Positions 28,112-36,978 of a DNA stretch of 64,000 bases are shown piece after piece. This DNA comes from Alphaproteobacteria bacterium (GTDB lineage: Bacteria; Pseudomonadota; Alphaproteobacteria; UBA6615), in assembly GCA_021774575.1 (NCBI GenBank), contig JAJFIX010000038.1, positions 1-64,000 of the forward strand. The letters run 5' to 3'. Both the position numbers and the translations under genes were made by a program. The notes below the pieces were generated by a model that ran no database searches, was not told the DNA's origin, and saw nothing but the letters and a program-made list of their open reading frames with translations. Each line of letters opens with the position of its first letter. The first letter of the stretch is position 1.

Positions 28112-29464
28112 GTGATGGAAGAACCGGCGCCCGCGCAAAACAACTCCCTATCGATCTGGACACTAGCCGCTTATGCAAGCTGCTCTTGGCCTATGGGCGC
28201 GATGGCGGTGGGCGTGTTTGTCTTTCTACCGACTGTTTATGCGGAGATCACCTCGATTTCGATGAGCATGCTGGCGCTGGTCTTTGTGCTGGCGCGTAGC
28301 TGGGACATGGTGTCGGACCCGTTAATCGGCTGGCTCAGCGACCGGTCGCGATCACGGTTCGGTCGTCGCCGCCCTTTTGTCTTTGTGGCTTGGATTCCGA
28401 TGTCGGCGGCTCTGTTGTTTCTTTGCACGCCCGATCCCGATACATCGCCGGTTTTTTTGTTGGTCTGGAGTTTGGTGTTTTTTACCGCCGGAACCGCGCT
28501 ATTCATGCCCTATACGGCCTGGGGGGCGGAACTCAGCCCGTCCTATCACGAACGAAGTCGGGTTTTTGCCTGGCGGCATGTATTTGCCGCTGCGGGTACA
28601 TTGTCGGCCGCCGCATTGCTTTTTGTTTACGATCCGACGTCCACGGCGTCGCGCCAGGCGCAGGCCCTGGAAACAGTGACAAATTTCGGCGTCGTTCTGT
28701 TGCCGTTGACCCTGCTTTTCTTGTTTTTTAAAGTTCCCGACCCGCTGCCTCCGGCGCGGGTGCGGGTGTCGTTAAGTTGGGCAAGCGGCTTAGCGATGAT
28801 CCGAGCCAACCGGGCGTTTCGCATCTTACTCACCGGGTATTTCTTGAACGGGTTGGCAAATGCCCTGCCGGCAACGCTCTTTTTCCTTTACGTCGATCAT
28901 ATTCTAAAGGCTGATGCCACGGCGTCGGGTCTGGTCCTCTATTTCGGGGTGGCGATCCTCGGCACCCCGATCTGGCTCGCCGCCAGCCGAAAATGGGGAA
29001 AGCATCTGACATGGTGCGGAGGGATGTTGGTCGCCAGTGCCGCTTTCATGACTGCCTTGAGCGTTGGTGAGGGCGATGTGCTTCTTTTCCATGGCGCGGT
29101 GATTGCGTTGGGGTTTTCCTTGGGCGCCGATCTGATTTTGCCGGGAGCAATGCTGGCTGATGTGGTGGATATAGAACGCGTCGAAACGGGTTTGCAGCGG
29201 ACCGGCGTTTATTTTGCAATTTGGGCGATGGTGGCGAAATTGGCCCTGGCTCTCGCCGTCGGCATTTCGTTCCCGTTGCTTGAAATTTCCGGTTTTGAAG
29301 TGAGCGGGTTCAATGAAACCAGGGGCCGGACGGCGCTAATCGCCTTGTTCGTCCTGTTGCCGTTGGTCTTAAAGTTGCTGGCGGCATCGGTCATCTGGCG
29401 TTACCCGCTGACCGCAGCGCGGCATTTGGCTTTGCGCGAGCGTATCGAAGAGACGGCGCGTTAA
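28112..29464 (+). CDS. MFS transporter, GPH/MFS_2 (sugar:cation symporter) type
   Basis: A 450-residue polytopic protein with about 12 hydrophobic segments. The loop between helices 2 and 3 has DPLIGWLSDRSRSRFGRRRPF, a hallmark of the glycoside-pentoside-hexuronide group of the major facilitator superfamily. The substrate cannot be predicted. The start at 28112 is ATG followed by a second ATG. Its stop overlaps that of the convergent HIT gene by 4 bases. Confidence 0.87.
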   Translation: MMEEPAPAQNNSLSIWTLAAYASCSWPMGAMAVGVFVFLPTVYAEITSISMSMLALVFVLARSWDMVSDPLIGWLSDRSRSRFGRRRPFVFVAWIPMSAALLFLCTPDPDTSPVFLLVWSLVFFTAGTALFMPYTAWGAELSPSYHERSRVFAWRHVFAAAGTLSAAALLFVYDPTSTASRQAQALETVTNFGVVLLPLTLLFLFFKVPDPLPPARVRVSLSWASGLAMIRANRAFRILLTGYFLNGLANALPATLFFLYVDHILKADATASGLVLYFGVAILGTPIWLAASRKWGKHLTWCGGMLVASAAFMTALSVGEGDVLLFHGAVIALGFSLGADLILPGAMLADVVDIERVETGLQRTGVYFAIWAMVAKLALALAVGISFPLLEISGFEVSGFNETRGRTALIALFVLLPLVLKLLAASVIWRYPLTAARHLALRERIEETAR

Positions 29465-29832
29465 TCTGTCAAGAGCATGGGGCCCAAAGGACCACCACCG
29501 AAAATATGTATGTGGAAATGCGGTACCTCTTGGCCCGCATCGGTGCCGTGATTGGCCAAAATGCGAAAGCCGGGGTCGGCCAGTCCGAGTTCACGCGCGA
29601 CATGACCGACGGCGCGGATAAGACCGGCGATTTCGGCATCCGATGCGGCGGCGCTAAAATCTTGCGCCGAAATATATTGTCCTTTGGGGATGACCAGCGC
29701 ATGGGTTGGCGCCTGCGGATTAACGTCATGAAACGCCAGGGCGTATTCGTCTTCGTATATTTTATCGCACGGGATGTCGCCACGCAGGATCCTGGCAAAG
29801 ATATTCTCCGGGTCATATGAATCCTGGGTCAT
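29461..29832 (-). CDS. hinT: HIT-family hydrolase (HinT-like)
   Basis: A 123-residue histidine-triad protein; HinT-type enzymes hydrolyse adenosine phosphoramidates in the cytoplasm. The triad appears as VPHFHIHIFGG, and the N-terminus contains IFARILRGDIPCDKIYEDE. I take ATG 29832 as start (MTQDSYDPEN); a longer frame upstream is not family-like. The start overlaps the hisE stop by 4 bases, so it is cotranscribed with the histidine operon. Confidence 0.92.
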   Translation of the reverse strand: MTQDSYDPENIFARILRGDIPCDKIYEDEYALAFHDVNPQAPTHALVIPKGQYISAQDFSAAASDAEIAGLIRAVGHVARELGLADPGFRILANHGTDAGQEVPHFHIHIFGGGPLGPMLLTD

Positions 29833-30167
29833 GATCGCGATGCCTTTTCGTCTAACCCTGAAACCCCCTCTCGGGCGGCAAGGGTTTGCCATACATCGGA
29901 CGGGTGCACGCCCTTTGCCACCCAAAGCACCATCAGGTGATAAAGCAGGTCGGCACTTTCCTCGATTACAGCTTGCGCATCCTCGGTAGCGCCGGCAACC
30001 AATGTTTCGATTGCCTCCTCACCGAATTTACGCAAAATCTTGGCGTCACCGGCGGCCAGAAGTTGCGCCGTGTAGGAGCTTTCCGGGTTGGCGGATTTGC
30101 GGCTTTCAACCGTCGTGAAAAGTCGCTCCAGCACCGATGCGTCTGCCTTCATTCTGTCGTTGTTCAT
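29829..30167 (-). CDS. hisE: Phosphoribosyl-ATP pyrophosphatase
   Basis: Second step of histidine biosynthesis: hydrolyses phosphoribosyl-ATP to phosphoribosyl-AMP. The 112-residue single-domain form contains the MazG-like motif EEAIETLVAG with EESADLLYHLMVLW, which binds the metal. It is the last his gene in the leftward run and overlaps the HIT gene by 4 bases. Confidence 0.95.
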   Translation of the reverse strand: MNNDRMKADASVLERLFTTVESRKSANPESSYTAQLLAAGDAKILRKFGEEAIETLVAGATEDAQAVIEESADLLYHLMVLWVAKGVHPSDVWQTLAAREGVSGLDEKASRS

Positions 30168-30193
30168 ATTTCCGTTCCCAAAATTTTATGTGA

Positions 30194-30961
30194 CTAGGGG
30201 ACGAGCGGGCGTACCGGCACGCCGGCGGCCGCCATATAGGCCTTGGTTTCGGCGATCGAGAATTCGCCAAAATGAAAAATTGATGCCGCCAGCACCGCTG
30301 AAGCATGGCCGTCGCGCACACCTTCCACCATATGATCAAGGGTGCCGACGCCGCCCGATGCAACAACGGGTATGGTAATGGCGTCGGAAATTGATCGGGT
30401 GAGGTCTATGTCAAAGCCCGATTTGGTTCCATCTCGATCCATCGAGGTGAGGAGAATTTCGCCCGCACCAAAGGCGGCCATTTGTTTGGCCCAGGCGATG
30501 GCATCCAATCCTGCCGATTTACGCCCGCCATGGGTATAAATACCCCATTTCCCCGGTCCCTCGTTCTTGGCGTCAACGGCGACGACAATGCATTGGCTGC
30601 CGAATTTATTAGCGGCCTCGCGAACGAAGCTCGGGTTATCGACAGCCGCTGTGTTAATCGACACTTTGTCGGCACCGGCGAGCAGCAGCTTTCGGATGTC
30701 GTCCAGGGTCCGGACCCCGCCGCCAACGGTGAGCGGCATGAAGCATTCTTCTGCAGTTCGGTTGACCACGTCGAAAATTATATCTCGGTCTTCGTGACTT
30801 GCGGTGATGTCGAGAAAACAGAGTTCGTCGGCACCCTGACTGTCATAGAGGCGCGCCTGTTCAACCGGATCGCCGGCGTCGCGCAGGGCAACAAAATTTA
30901 CCCCCTTCACCACCCGGCCGTTTTTCACATCGAGACAGGGAATAATGCGCGCTTTAAGCAT
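30194..30961 (-). CDS. hisF: Imidazole glycerol phosphate synthase, cyclase subunit
   Basis: A 255-residue TIM barrel that, with HisH, makes imidazole glycerol phosphate and AICAR from PRFAR and ammonia. The N-terminus [21 protein letters not shown] has catalytic Asp11 (in CLDVK). The phosphate-binding loops and [12 protein letters not shown] are present. I chose ATG 30961; a longer frame upstream runs into hisA. The start overlaps the hisA stop by 8 bases, so the two are coupled. Confidence 0.97.
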   Translation of the reverse strand: MLKARIIPCLDVKNGRVVKGVNFVALRDAGDPVEQARLYDSQGADELCFLDITASHEDRDIIFDVVNRTAEECFMPLTVGGGVRTLDDIRKLLLAGADKVSINTAAVDNPSFVREAANKFGSQCIVVAVDAKNEGPGKWGIYTHGGRKSAGLDAIAWAKQMAAFGAGEILLTSMDRDGTKSGFDIDLTRSISDAITIPVVASGGVGTLDHMVEGVRDGHASAVLAASIFHFGEFSIAETKAYMAAAGVPVRPLVP

Positions 30962-31706
30962 TGGCCAAACCTGCTGGGCTGGGGGCACCCATGATGGCGA
31001 GGGCGGCGACAAGATCGATGCTGCCGTCATAAATGGCCCTTCCGGAAATGACCCCTGCTATGCCGGTGTCTTCCTGCGCCTTTAGGGCGATGAGGTCATC
31101 GGTTGAACTGACTCCGCCCGAGGCAATGACGGGTGTTGAGATGGCTGCGGCGAGGGCTGATGTCGCGTTGATATTGGGCCCCTCCATGGCGCCGTCGCGG
31201 GCGATATCGGTATGGATGATGGCGGCGACACCCGCATTTTCAAATTCTTGAGCAAGGTCGATTGCCCGAGTTTGAGATGTTTTGGCCCAACCCTCGATCG
31301 CCACCATGCCGTCTGCGGCGTCGATGCCGACGGCGATTTGTCCGGGAAACTGTCGACAGGCTTGGCGAACCAAATCCGGGTCACGAATTGCGGCGGTGCC
31401 TAAAATAACCCGCGCGACACCGGCATTCAGCCATGTTTCGATCTGCGCCATGCTGCGAATGCCGCCGCCGAGCTGGATTTTCATCTCCACGGCCGAGAGT
31501 ATATTCTCCACCGCCGCCCCATTGACCGGGCGGCCTTCAAAGGCGCCGTTCAGGTCGACGACGTGGAGCCAGGGACAGCCGGCTTGGGCAAACTGGCGGG
31601 CCTGATCGGTCGGATCGTCGTTGAACACGGTTGCCTGGTCCATGGCGCCGCGCACCAGTCGCACGCAGGCACCGTCCTTCACATCGATGGCGGGATAGAA
31701 AATCAA
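30954..31706 (-). CDS. hisA: 1-(5-phosphoribosyl)-5-[(5-phosphoribosylamino)methylideneamino]imidazole-4-carboxamide isomerase
   Basis: A 250-residue TIM barrel that isomerises ProFAR to PRFAR, the HisF substrate. It starts with [18 protein letters not shown], carrying the catalytic Asp8, and has the second acidic region [14 protein letters not shown]. Adjacent genes are the GNAT gene (1 base before) and hisF (8-base overlap). Normal length. Confidence 0.97.
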   Translation of the reverse strand: MIFYPAIDVKDGACVRLVRGAMDQATVFNDDPTDQARQFAQAGCPWLHVVDLNGAFEGRPVNGAAVENILSAVEMKIQLGGGIRSMAQIETWLNAGVARVILGTAAIRDPDLVRQACRQFPGQIAVGIDAADGMVAIEGWAKTSQTRAIDLAQEFENAGVAAIIHTDIARDGAMEGPNINATSALAAAISTPVIASGGVSSTDDLIALKAQEDTGIAGVISGRAIYDGSIDLVAALAIMGAPSPAGLANA

Positions 31707-32258
31707 TTAAAGATCCTTCTGATAAAAATACCCGGCGACATATTTGCCGCTGACCCGGGCGTAACGCTCATCCTTACCCCAGCTTCGATAGCCGTGTGAT
31801 TCAAAAATCTGTATAGCGCGGGTTTGGGTCTCGCGCACATCCAGGTTGAGCACGGCAAAACCTTCCTTGCGGGCCAAATCCTCGCAGGCCTCAAGCAGGC
31901 TCGGGGCGAGCCCATGCCCCCGCGCCCAAGGGGCGACAAAGAAAGTCGTTACTTTGGCCGCGTGAGCCTGTGATTCGGCTGACCTGGGCGGTTGCGAGAG
32001 CTGCGCTGAGCTGGCGATCACCCCATCGAGCCGTCCGACAAACAAGTGTCGCTCCGGGACCATTAATACGCCCTGCCAATAGGTATCCATGACGTCGCGT
32101 GATGGCGGCGCCAGCCAACCAAACCCACCACCAGCCTCAATAGCGGCCTCGGCCGCGTCGGATAATTCCGCCAAATCATTGTCGACAAATTCCGTCGGCC
32201 GTTCAATCGATGTGTCGGCTTTCTTTTTTGCCTGTGCCGCCTTTACTTGTGCCATCAT
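31707..32258 (-). CDS. GNAT-family acetyltransferase inside the his operon
   Basis: A 183-residue protein with a C-terminal GNAT fold. The acetyl-CoA-binding region is FFVAPWARGHGLAPSLLEACEDLA, matching the R/Q-x-x-G-x-G/A pattern loosely, and is followed by the NLDVRETQTRAIQIFESHGYR motif. The first 50 residues are Lys/Ala rich. It lies between hisH and hisA and abuts hisA, so it is cotranscribed. Other alphaproteobacteria often have an unrelated small gene at this place. Acceptor unknown. Confidence 0.83.
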   Translation of the reverse strand: MMAQVKAAQAKKKADTSIERPTEFVDNDLAELSDAAEAAIEAGGGFGWLAPPSRDVMDTYWQGVLMVPERHLFVGRLDGVIASSAQLSQPPRSAESQAHAAKVTTFFVAPWARGHGLAPSLLEACEDLARKEGFAVLNLDVRETQTRAIQIFESHGYRSWGKDERYARVSGKYVAGYFYQKDL

Positions 32259-32326
32259 GTATCAAATATTCCTAACTTGCATATGCGTATAACGTTCACT
32301 TGTTTCGCAATCAGGCGCGAAGAAAT

Positions 32327-32977
32327 TTAGGGACGCCAGGCCAAAAAGTTTTCAATAAACTTCAACCCCACCGCTTGGCTTTTTTCCGGGTGGAACTGGG
32401 TTCCGATCAAATTGTCGCGTCCGATGATTGCCACAATATCTCCGCCATAATCAGCCTTTGCCAGGAGGTGGGCGCCGTCATCGGGTTGGAAATGAAAGCT
32501 ATGTACAAAATAGGCGTGCGGTGCGACCGATTTATTTAGATCCTGCAGGACGTCATGTCCATTGGCGAAGGCCGGGCTATCAACGAATGAGAGCTCATTC
32601 CAGCCCATATGGGGTACCTTTAGCGCTGTGTCACTGGGCGCAATGGCCCTGACCTCGCCGTCTATCCACCCGAGGCCTTGGGTCCGGCCATGTTCGAGCC
32701 CAAAGGTCGCCATGAGCTGCATGCCGACGCAAATTCCAAGAAACGGCTTGCCGTCCTCGATCACCGAACGGGTCAGTGCCTCGACCATGCCCGGCAAGGC
32801 AGCCAAGCCGTCCCGACAATCGGCGAAAGCGCCAACACCGGGCAGCACGATCCGATCAGCCGCACTTGCTTCACCGGGGTCGGCGGTGACGACGACGTTC
32901 GCCCCACAGCGTTCAAAGGCTTTCGCCGCCGAGCGCAGATTGCCCGACCCATAATCGATGATGGCGACACGAGACAC
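32327..32977 (-). CDS. hisH: Imidazole glycerol phosphate synthase, glutaminase subunit
   Basis: A 216-residue class I glutamine amidotransferase that supplies ammonia to HisF. The nucleophile Cys is in [11 protein letters not shown]; the His-Glu pair is in [10 protein letters not shown]; the N-terminal [16 protein letters not shown] is typical. It lies 36 bases after hisB and 68 bases before the GNAT gene. Confidence 0.97.
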   Translation of the reverse strand: MSRVAIIDYGSGNLRSAAKAFERCGANVVVTADPGEASAADRIVLPGVGAFADCRDGLAALPGMVEALTRSVIEDGKPFLGICVGMQLMATFGLEHGRTQGLGWIDGEVRAIAPSDTALKVPHMGWNELSFVDSPAFANGHDVLQDLNKSVAPHAYFVHSFHFQPDDGAHLLAKADYGGDIVAIIGRDNLIGTQFHPEKSQAVGLKFIENFLAWRP

Positions 32978-33013
32978 GTCGCTGGTCTCCCCAAGTAGAT
33001 AGTTAGTCGCCGG

Positions 33014-33643
33014 TTATTGACCCAGCATGCCTTTTGTCGAGGGAATCGCACCGGCTTGGCGCGGATCGATGGTACAGGCGTCGCGGAGCGCCCGGGCCAG
33101 TCCCTTGAAGGCGGATTCGACGATATGGTGGTTATTATCGCCATAGAGATTGTGCACATGCAGCGTCAGTCCGGCGGTTTGTGCCAGGGCTTGAAACCAT
33201 TCCTTAAAGAGCTCGGTATCCATTTCGCCAAGTTTTGGCTTGGTAAAATCGACCTGCCAAACGAGGTAAGGGCGTTTGGAAGCGTCCAGCGCGACCTGGG
33301 TGCAAGTCTCATCCATCGGGATCGTGGCTTCGCCATAGCGGCGGATACCCCGCCGATCGCCGAGGGCCTTGTCGATTGCTTCACCGATCGCGTAGCCGGT
33401 ATCTTCCGTCGTGTGGTGAAAATCGATATGCAGATCCCCCGTCGCCTCGACCTCGAGATCGATCAAGCTGTGGCGCGAGAGCTGCTCGAGCATATGGTCT
33501 AGAAACCCGATGCCGGTGGAGACATTATAGGCCCCGGTCCCGTCAAGATCGACGGATACCTTGATCTGGGTTTCTTTTGTCTTGCGTTCGACGGTGGCGG
33601 TACGCCCGGTCGTCGCAATTGGGTTTTTTTCCTGCACGGCCAT
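33014..33643 (-). CDS. hisB: Imidazoleglycerol-phosphate dehydratase
   Basis: A 209-residue monofunctional HisB that removes water from imidazole glycerol phosphate. Manganese-binding motifs are seen as [16 protein letters not shown] and [12 protein letters not shown]. It is the first gene of the leftward his operon and is divergent from hslV across a 211-base gap. An N-terminal extension of about 20 residues precedes the conserved [16 protein letters not shown]. Confidence 0.97.
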   Translation of the reverse strand: MAVQEKNPIATTGRTATVERKTKETQIKVSVDLDGTGAYNVSTGIGFLDHMLEQLSRHSLIDLEVEATGDLHIDFHHTTEDTGYAIGEAIDKALGDRRGIRRYGEATIPMDETCTQVALDASKRPYLVWQVDFTKPKLGEMDTELFKEWFQALAQTAGLTLHVHNLYGDNNHHIVESAFKGLARALRDACTIDPRQAGAIPSTKGMLGQ

Positions 33644-33741
33644 AAGGTGATGATCCTTTTTGCACGTTCAAGTGCGCATTTGTCGCGTCTTTTAGCAGGT
33701 TGAGCTTCGCTTCGGCTATAATTTAGCCGTAAAAATAGTCC

Positions 33742-33770
33742 CTTGATCAAATTTGGTGAATACCCACATT
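33742..33770 (+). promoter_or_regulatory. Candidate heat-shock (sigma-32-type) promoter of hslVU
   Basis: CTTGATC at 33742-33748 and CCCACATT at 33763-33770 are separated by 14 bases. This resembles the sigma-32 consensus CTTGAAA-N13/14-CCCCATnT, and the CTTG-to-C spacing of 17 also suits the alphaproteobacterial form. It ends 84 bases before hslV, a heat-shock gene in many bacteria. Confidence 0.6.
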
Positions 33771-33854
33771 GACAATTCCGGCGCGCCTTATAGTTTTGCC
33801 GCCTAATACCACCTATCGCATCCCATCTATCGCATATATGAAAAAGGGGCCACC

Positions 33855-34412
33855 ATGGACCAGCAAAATGACAATCTGTGGCACGGCACGACGATTTTAT
33901 CCATCCGCAAGGGGAATACCGTCGTGATCGTCGGCGATGGACAGGTGAGCCTCGGACAGACGGTAATTAAGGGCTCGGCCCGCAAGGTTCGGCGCTTGGC
34001 CGACGGCAGTGTCGTCGCCGGTTTTGCTGGGGCGACGGCGGATGCATTGGCGCTGTTTGAACGGTTGGAGGGAAAACTCGGCGAGCATCCCGGTCAGTTG
34101 GCGCGGGCTTGCGTTGAGCTGGCCAAGGAATGGCGGACCGACCGATATCTGCGTCGTCTCGAAGCGATGATGGCGGTTTCTGATGCGACGACGTCTCTGG
34201 TGCTGACCGGAACCGGCGATGTGCTGGAGCCTGATGACGGAATAATTGCCATTGGTTCGGGCGGAAATTATGCCCTGGCCGCCGCCCGGGCACTGGTCGA
34301 CAGAGACGATCTTGACGCTGAGGCGATTGCCCGCAAAGCGATGGATATTGCCGCCGATATCTGCGTCTATACAAACAAAAACATCACCCTAGAAAAGATT
34401 GAAGTAGCCTAA
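33855..34412 (+). CDS. hslV: ATP-dependent protease subunit HslV
   Basis: The proteolytic subunit of the HslVU (ClpYQ) complex, a threonine protease. The mature N-terminus should begin at Thr12, after processing in [13 protein letters not shown] is the catalytic pair. The body includes [14 protein letters not shown] and the substrate-pore region. Length (185 residues) is normal once the short propeptide is allowed for. It is preceded by AAGGGG and followed by hslU 2 bases later. A heat-shock-like promoter lies upstream. Confidence 0.97.
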   Translation: MDQQNDNLWHGTTILSIRKGNTVVIVGDGQVSLGQTVIKGSARKVRRLADGSVVAGFAGATADALALFERLEGKLGEHPGQLARACVELAKEWRTDRYLRRLEAMMAVSDATTSLVLTGTGDVLEPDDGIIAIGSGGNYALAAARALVDRDDLDAEAIARKAMDIAADICVYTNKNITLEKIEVA

Positions 34413-34414
34413 TC

Positions 34415-35728
34415 ATGACCAATTTTTCGCCCCGGGAAATCGTTTCCGAACTCGATCGTTTTATTGTCGGCCAGGATGCGGCAAAACGCGCCGTTGCGAT
34501 TGCGTTGCGCAATCGCTGGCGGCGCAAGCAGCTTTCCGACGAGTTGCGCGAAGAGGTGCAGCCGAAAAATATATTGATGATTGGCCCAACCGGGGTTGGC
34601 AAGACCGAGATTGCCCGACGCCTAGCGCGCCTGGCCAACGCGCCGTTCATCAAGATCGAAGCGACGAAATTTACCGAGGTCGGTTATGTCGGACGCGATG
34701 TGGAATCAATCGTTCGTGACTTGATTGAGACGGCGATCCTCTCGACCCGCGAGACAATGCGCGCCCAGGTGAAGGCGACCGCCGAAATGAATGCCGAAGA
34801 GCGGGTTGTCGATGCGCTGGTCGGCTCGGATGCAAGCGACGCCACCCGCGAGGCCTTTCGGCGCAAGCTGCGGGCCGGCGAACTCGATGACAAAGAGATC
34901 GAAGTTGAAGTTTCGGATCAGGGCGGTATGACCCTGCCGTCGATGGATATTCCAGGCATGCCCGGCGCCCAAATGGGCATGGTCAATCTAAACGACATGT
35001 TGGGTAAAGCCTTTGGCGGGCAGACCAAGACCAAGCAGATGACCGTCGCCCAAAGCTATGATGTTCTATTTGCCGATGAGGGCGATAAATTGCTCGATGA
35101 AGATTTGGTCGTGCAAACCGCGATTGAGGCGGTTGAGCAGGATGGCATCGTGTTCCTTGATGAGATTGACAAGATTTGCGCCCGGTCCGATCAACGCGCC
35201 GGTGGTGATATCAGTCGCGAAGGGGTCCAGCGTGATCTGTTGCCGCTGATTGAAGGCACGACAGTGGTGACCAAGCATGGCGCGGTCAAAACCGATCATA
35301 TTCTCTTTATTGCGTCCGGCGCCTTCCATTTGTCAAAACCCGCCGATCTGCTGCCCGAGTTACAGGGGCGTTTGCCGATCCGGGTTGAACTCAATGCACT
35401 GACCCGTGACGATTTCGCCCGAATTTTGCGCGAGCCGGAAAACAGTTTGCTCCGCCAATACGAGGCGTTGCTTGAAACCGAAGGCGTGATTTTGAATTTT
35501 GGCGACGACGCGGTCGAGGCCCTCGCCGATCTTTCGGCAGAGATTAACGCGAATGTCGAAAATATCGGTGCCCGGCGGCTGGCGACGGTTCTTGAACGAT
35601 TGCTCGACGAAATCAGTTTTACCGCGACCGACAGAGGCGGAGAGACAATCGACATTGATGCCGCGCTGGTCCGCGAACGGGTCGAAGCGCTGGCCAAGAA
35701 CGCCGATCTATCGCGGTTTATTCTCTAA
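34415..35728 (+). CDS. hslU: ATP-dependent protease ATPase subunit HslU
   Basis: A 437-residue AAA+ unfoldase that feeds proteins into HslV. Walker A is GPTGVGKT at residues 57-64; Walker B is in [12 protein letters not shown]; the intermediate domain lies between, and the pore loop contains GYVGRD. The C-terminus ends in SRFIL, the tail that inserts into HslV. Immediately downstream of hslV, likely cotranscribed. Confidence 0.98.
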   Translation: MTNFSPREIVSELDRFIVGQDAAKRAVAIALRNRWRRKQLSDELREEVQPKNILMIGPTGVGKTEIARRLARLANAPFIKIEATKFTEVGYVGRDVESIVRDLIETAILSTRETMRAQVKATAEMNAEERVVDALVGSDASDATREAFRRKLRAGELDDKEIEVEVSDQGGMTLPSMDIPGMPGAQMGMVNLNDMLGKAFGGQTKTKQMTVAQSYDVLFADEGDKLLDEDLVVQTAIEAVEQDGIVFLDEIDKICARSDQRAGGDISREGVQRDLLPLIEGTTVVTKHGAVKTDHILFIASGAFHLSKPADLLPELQGRLPIRVELNALTRDDFARILREPENSLLRQYEALLETEGVILNFGDDAVEALADLSAEINANVENIGARRLATVLERLLDEISFTATDRGGETIDIDAALVRERVEALAKNADLSRFIL

Positions 35729-35750
35729 AGGAATTCACCCAAATCGGTTT

Positions 35751-35954
35751 TTAAAAATCCACACACCGGCCGTCACGCTCCCAATCCCCATATCGCGTCG
35801 GCTCGGGACCGCTTGGACCGCCCGTTTCCGACGAGGTGCCGGTTGCTTCTGCTTTTTTCGGCGGAGCAGGGGCCTCAACGACTTCGCCAGTGCCCCTAGG
35901 GTACCGTTTGGACGCGCTACTCGTGTGTAGGGTGATCGTTTTTCTGTCGGTCAT
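35751..35954 (-). CDS. SdhAF4-like / DUF1674 protein
   Basis: A 67-residue protein ending in GPEPTRYGDWERDGRCVDF, the signature of the DUF1674/SDHAF4 family. The mitochondrial members help insert FAD-bearing Sdh1 into succinate dehydrogenase. The N-terminal part is low-complexity Pro/Ala/Lys. The gene is alone on this strand between hslU and gcrA. Family assignment is secure from the tail; the role in this organism is inferred. Confidence 0.85.
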   Translation of the reverse strand: MTDRKTITLHTSSASKRYPRGTGEVVEAPAPPKKAEATGTSSETGGPSGPEPTRYGDWERDGRCVDF

Positions 35955-36343
35955 AATCTTGGCTCAAATCATCTGTACCACCCCTGATATGCCCTGAAAT
36001 ACCGGCCTTGCCAAGGGGTGGAGTCGCGCAAAAATCAAATAATCTATACATTTCCTGGAAAACAAATTAATAACATGCCATTATGGCACTTATCCACAGA
36101 TAGACTATGGATAACATGTGAATAACTATTACATAAATTTGGTAAAAATACCGCAATATGTAGTAGTCATAAAACGTCCGCTCTCTACATTTATTTAACA
36201 AAACTTGATATTGTAGGCTTGCGGTGCACATACACATGATCTAGCATTCCGCTTCGTAATCTAAAGGCAGGGGAGCCATCAGGTCGCTGAATGCTCAGGG
36301 GAATGAGCTGCGTTCAGTGGCACCTGCGAACAGGAGGCAGGGA
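35955..36343 (+). promoter_or_regulatory. AT-rich gcrA upstream region
   Basis: A 389-base non-coding region between divergent sdhAF4-like and gcrA genes. It contains the DnaA-box cluster annotated separately, a GANTC site (GAGTC) at 36021-36025 of the kind methylated by CcrM, and a long AT-rich stretch from 36030 to 36210. It must carry the gcrA promoter. It could also be a replication origin, which cannot be decided from this window. Confidence 0.55.
36090..36125. promoter_or_regulatory. Cluster of three DnaA boxes
   Basis: TTATCCACA at 36090-36098 is a perfect DnaA box on the plus strand. On the minus strand are TTATCCATA (plus TATGGATAA, 36106-36114), one base off, and TTATTCACA (plus TGTGAATAA, 36117-36125), a consensus match. 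Three boxes in 36 bases within AT-rich DNA imply DnaA binding. Confidence 0.75.
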
Positions 36344-36856
36344 ATGTCGTGGACTGAAGAACGTATGCAATCACTGAGCGAGCTCTGGTCTCAAGGCTTG
36401 AGTGCCAGTCAGATCGCTTCGAAACTCGGCGGTGTGACCAGAAACGCCGTCATCGGCAAGGCCCATCGCATGGGGCTACAGTGCCGCCCGTCACCCATTC
36501 GAACCGGAGGTAGCTCGTCGCGATCAAGACGGCGTGCCGCTGATCGTCGGGCGGCGAGCAAGGTCTTGGCGACCACGGTTGTCGGGCAGGGTGTCTTTCA
36601 AGACATGCCTTATGACAATCCCGACGAAATTGAAGTTCTCACCCCAAGGATTGCCGAGCCATCGGCTTTCAGGACAAGGTTGACCGGCGCCCATGTGCCG
36701 GGTAGCTCTGCCTGCGCTTGGCCGATTGGCGATCCAGGTGATGAGGGATTTCATTTTTGCACTGAGGACCCGGAGCCGGGCCGACCCTATTGTGACGCCC
36801 ATTGCGATCAGGCCTATATTAGTCGAGAAAAAACGGCCACGCGGACCGCAGCGTAA
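36344..36856 (+). CDS. gcrA: GcrA cell-cycle regulator
   Basis: A 170-residue GcrA-family protein. In Caulobacter, GcrA binds sigma-70 and CcrM-methylated promoters to activate S-phase genes. The N-terminal helix-turn-helix starts SWTEERMQSLSELWSQG and contains VTRNAVIGKAHRMGL. The C-terminal sigma-binding part has CAWPIGDPGDEGFHFC and later PYCDAHCDQAY. ATG 36344 is chosen because GGAGG lies about 7 bases upstream; an earlier in-frame start is weaker. The upstream DnaA boxes suggest DnaA control, as is known for Caulobacter gcrA. Confidence 0.93.
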   Translation: MSWTEERMQSLSELWSQGLSASQIASKLGGVTRNAVIGKAHRMGLQCRPSPIRTGGSSSRSRRRAADRRAASKVLATTVVGQGVFQDMPYDNPDEIEVLTPRIAEPSAFRTRLTGAHVPGSSACAWPIGDPGDEGFHFCTEDPEPGRPYCDAHCDQAYISREKTATRTAA

Positions 36857-36978
36857 GGTTTTACTTATCCTTTCGCTGTCGTCCCGCTTGGGCGAGGTCG
36901 TTTCATTATATCGGATCGACCTCTCATAGGCTGACGTTGGTGATTACTGTTGTCGGTGGGATAGGTTTTTAGGCGGGA

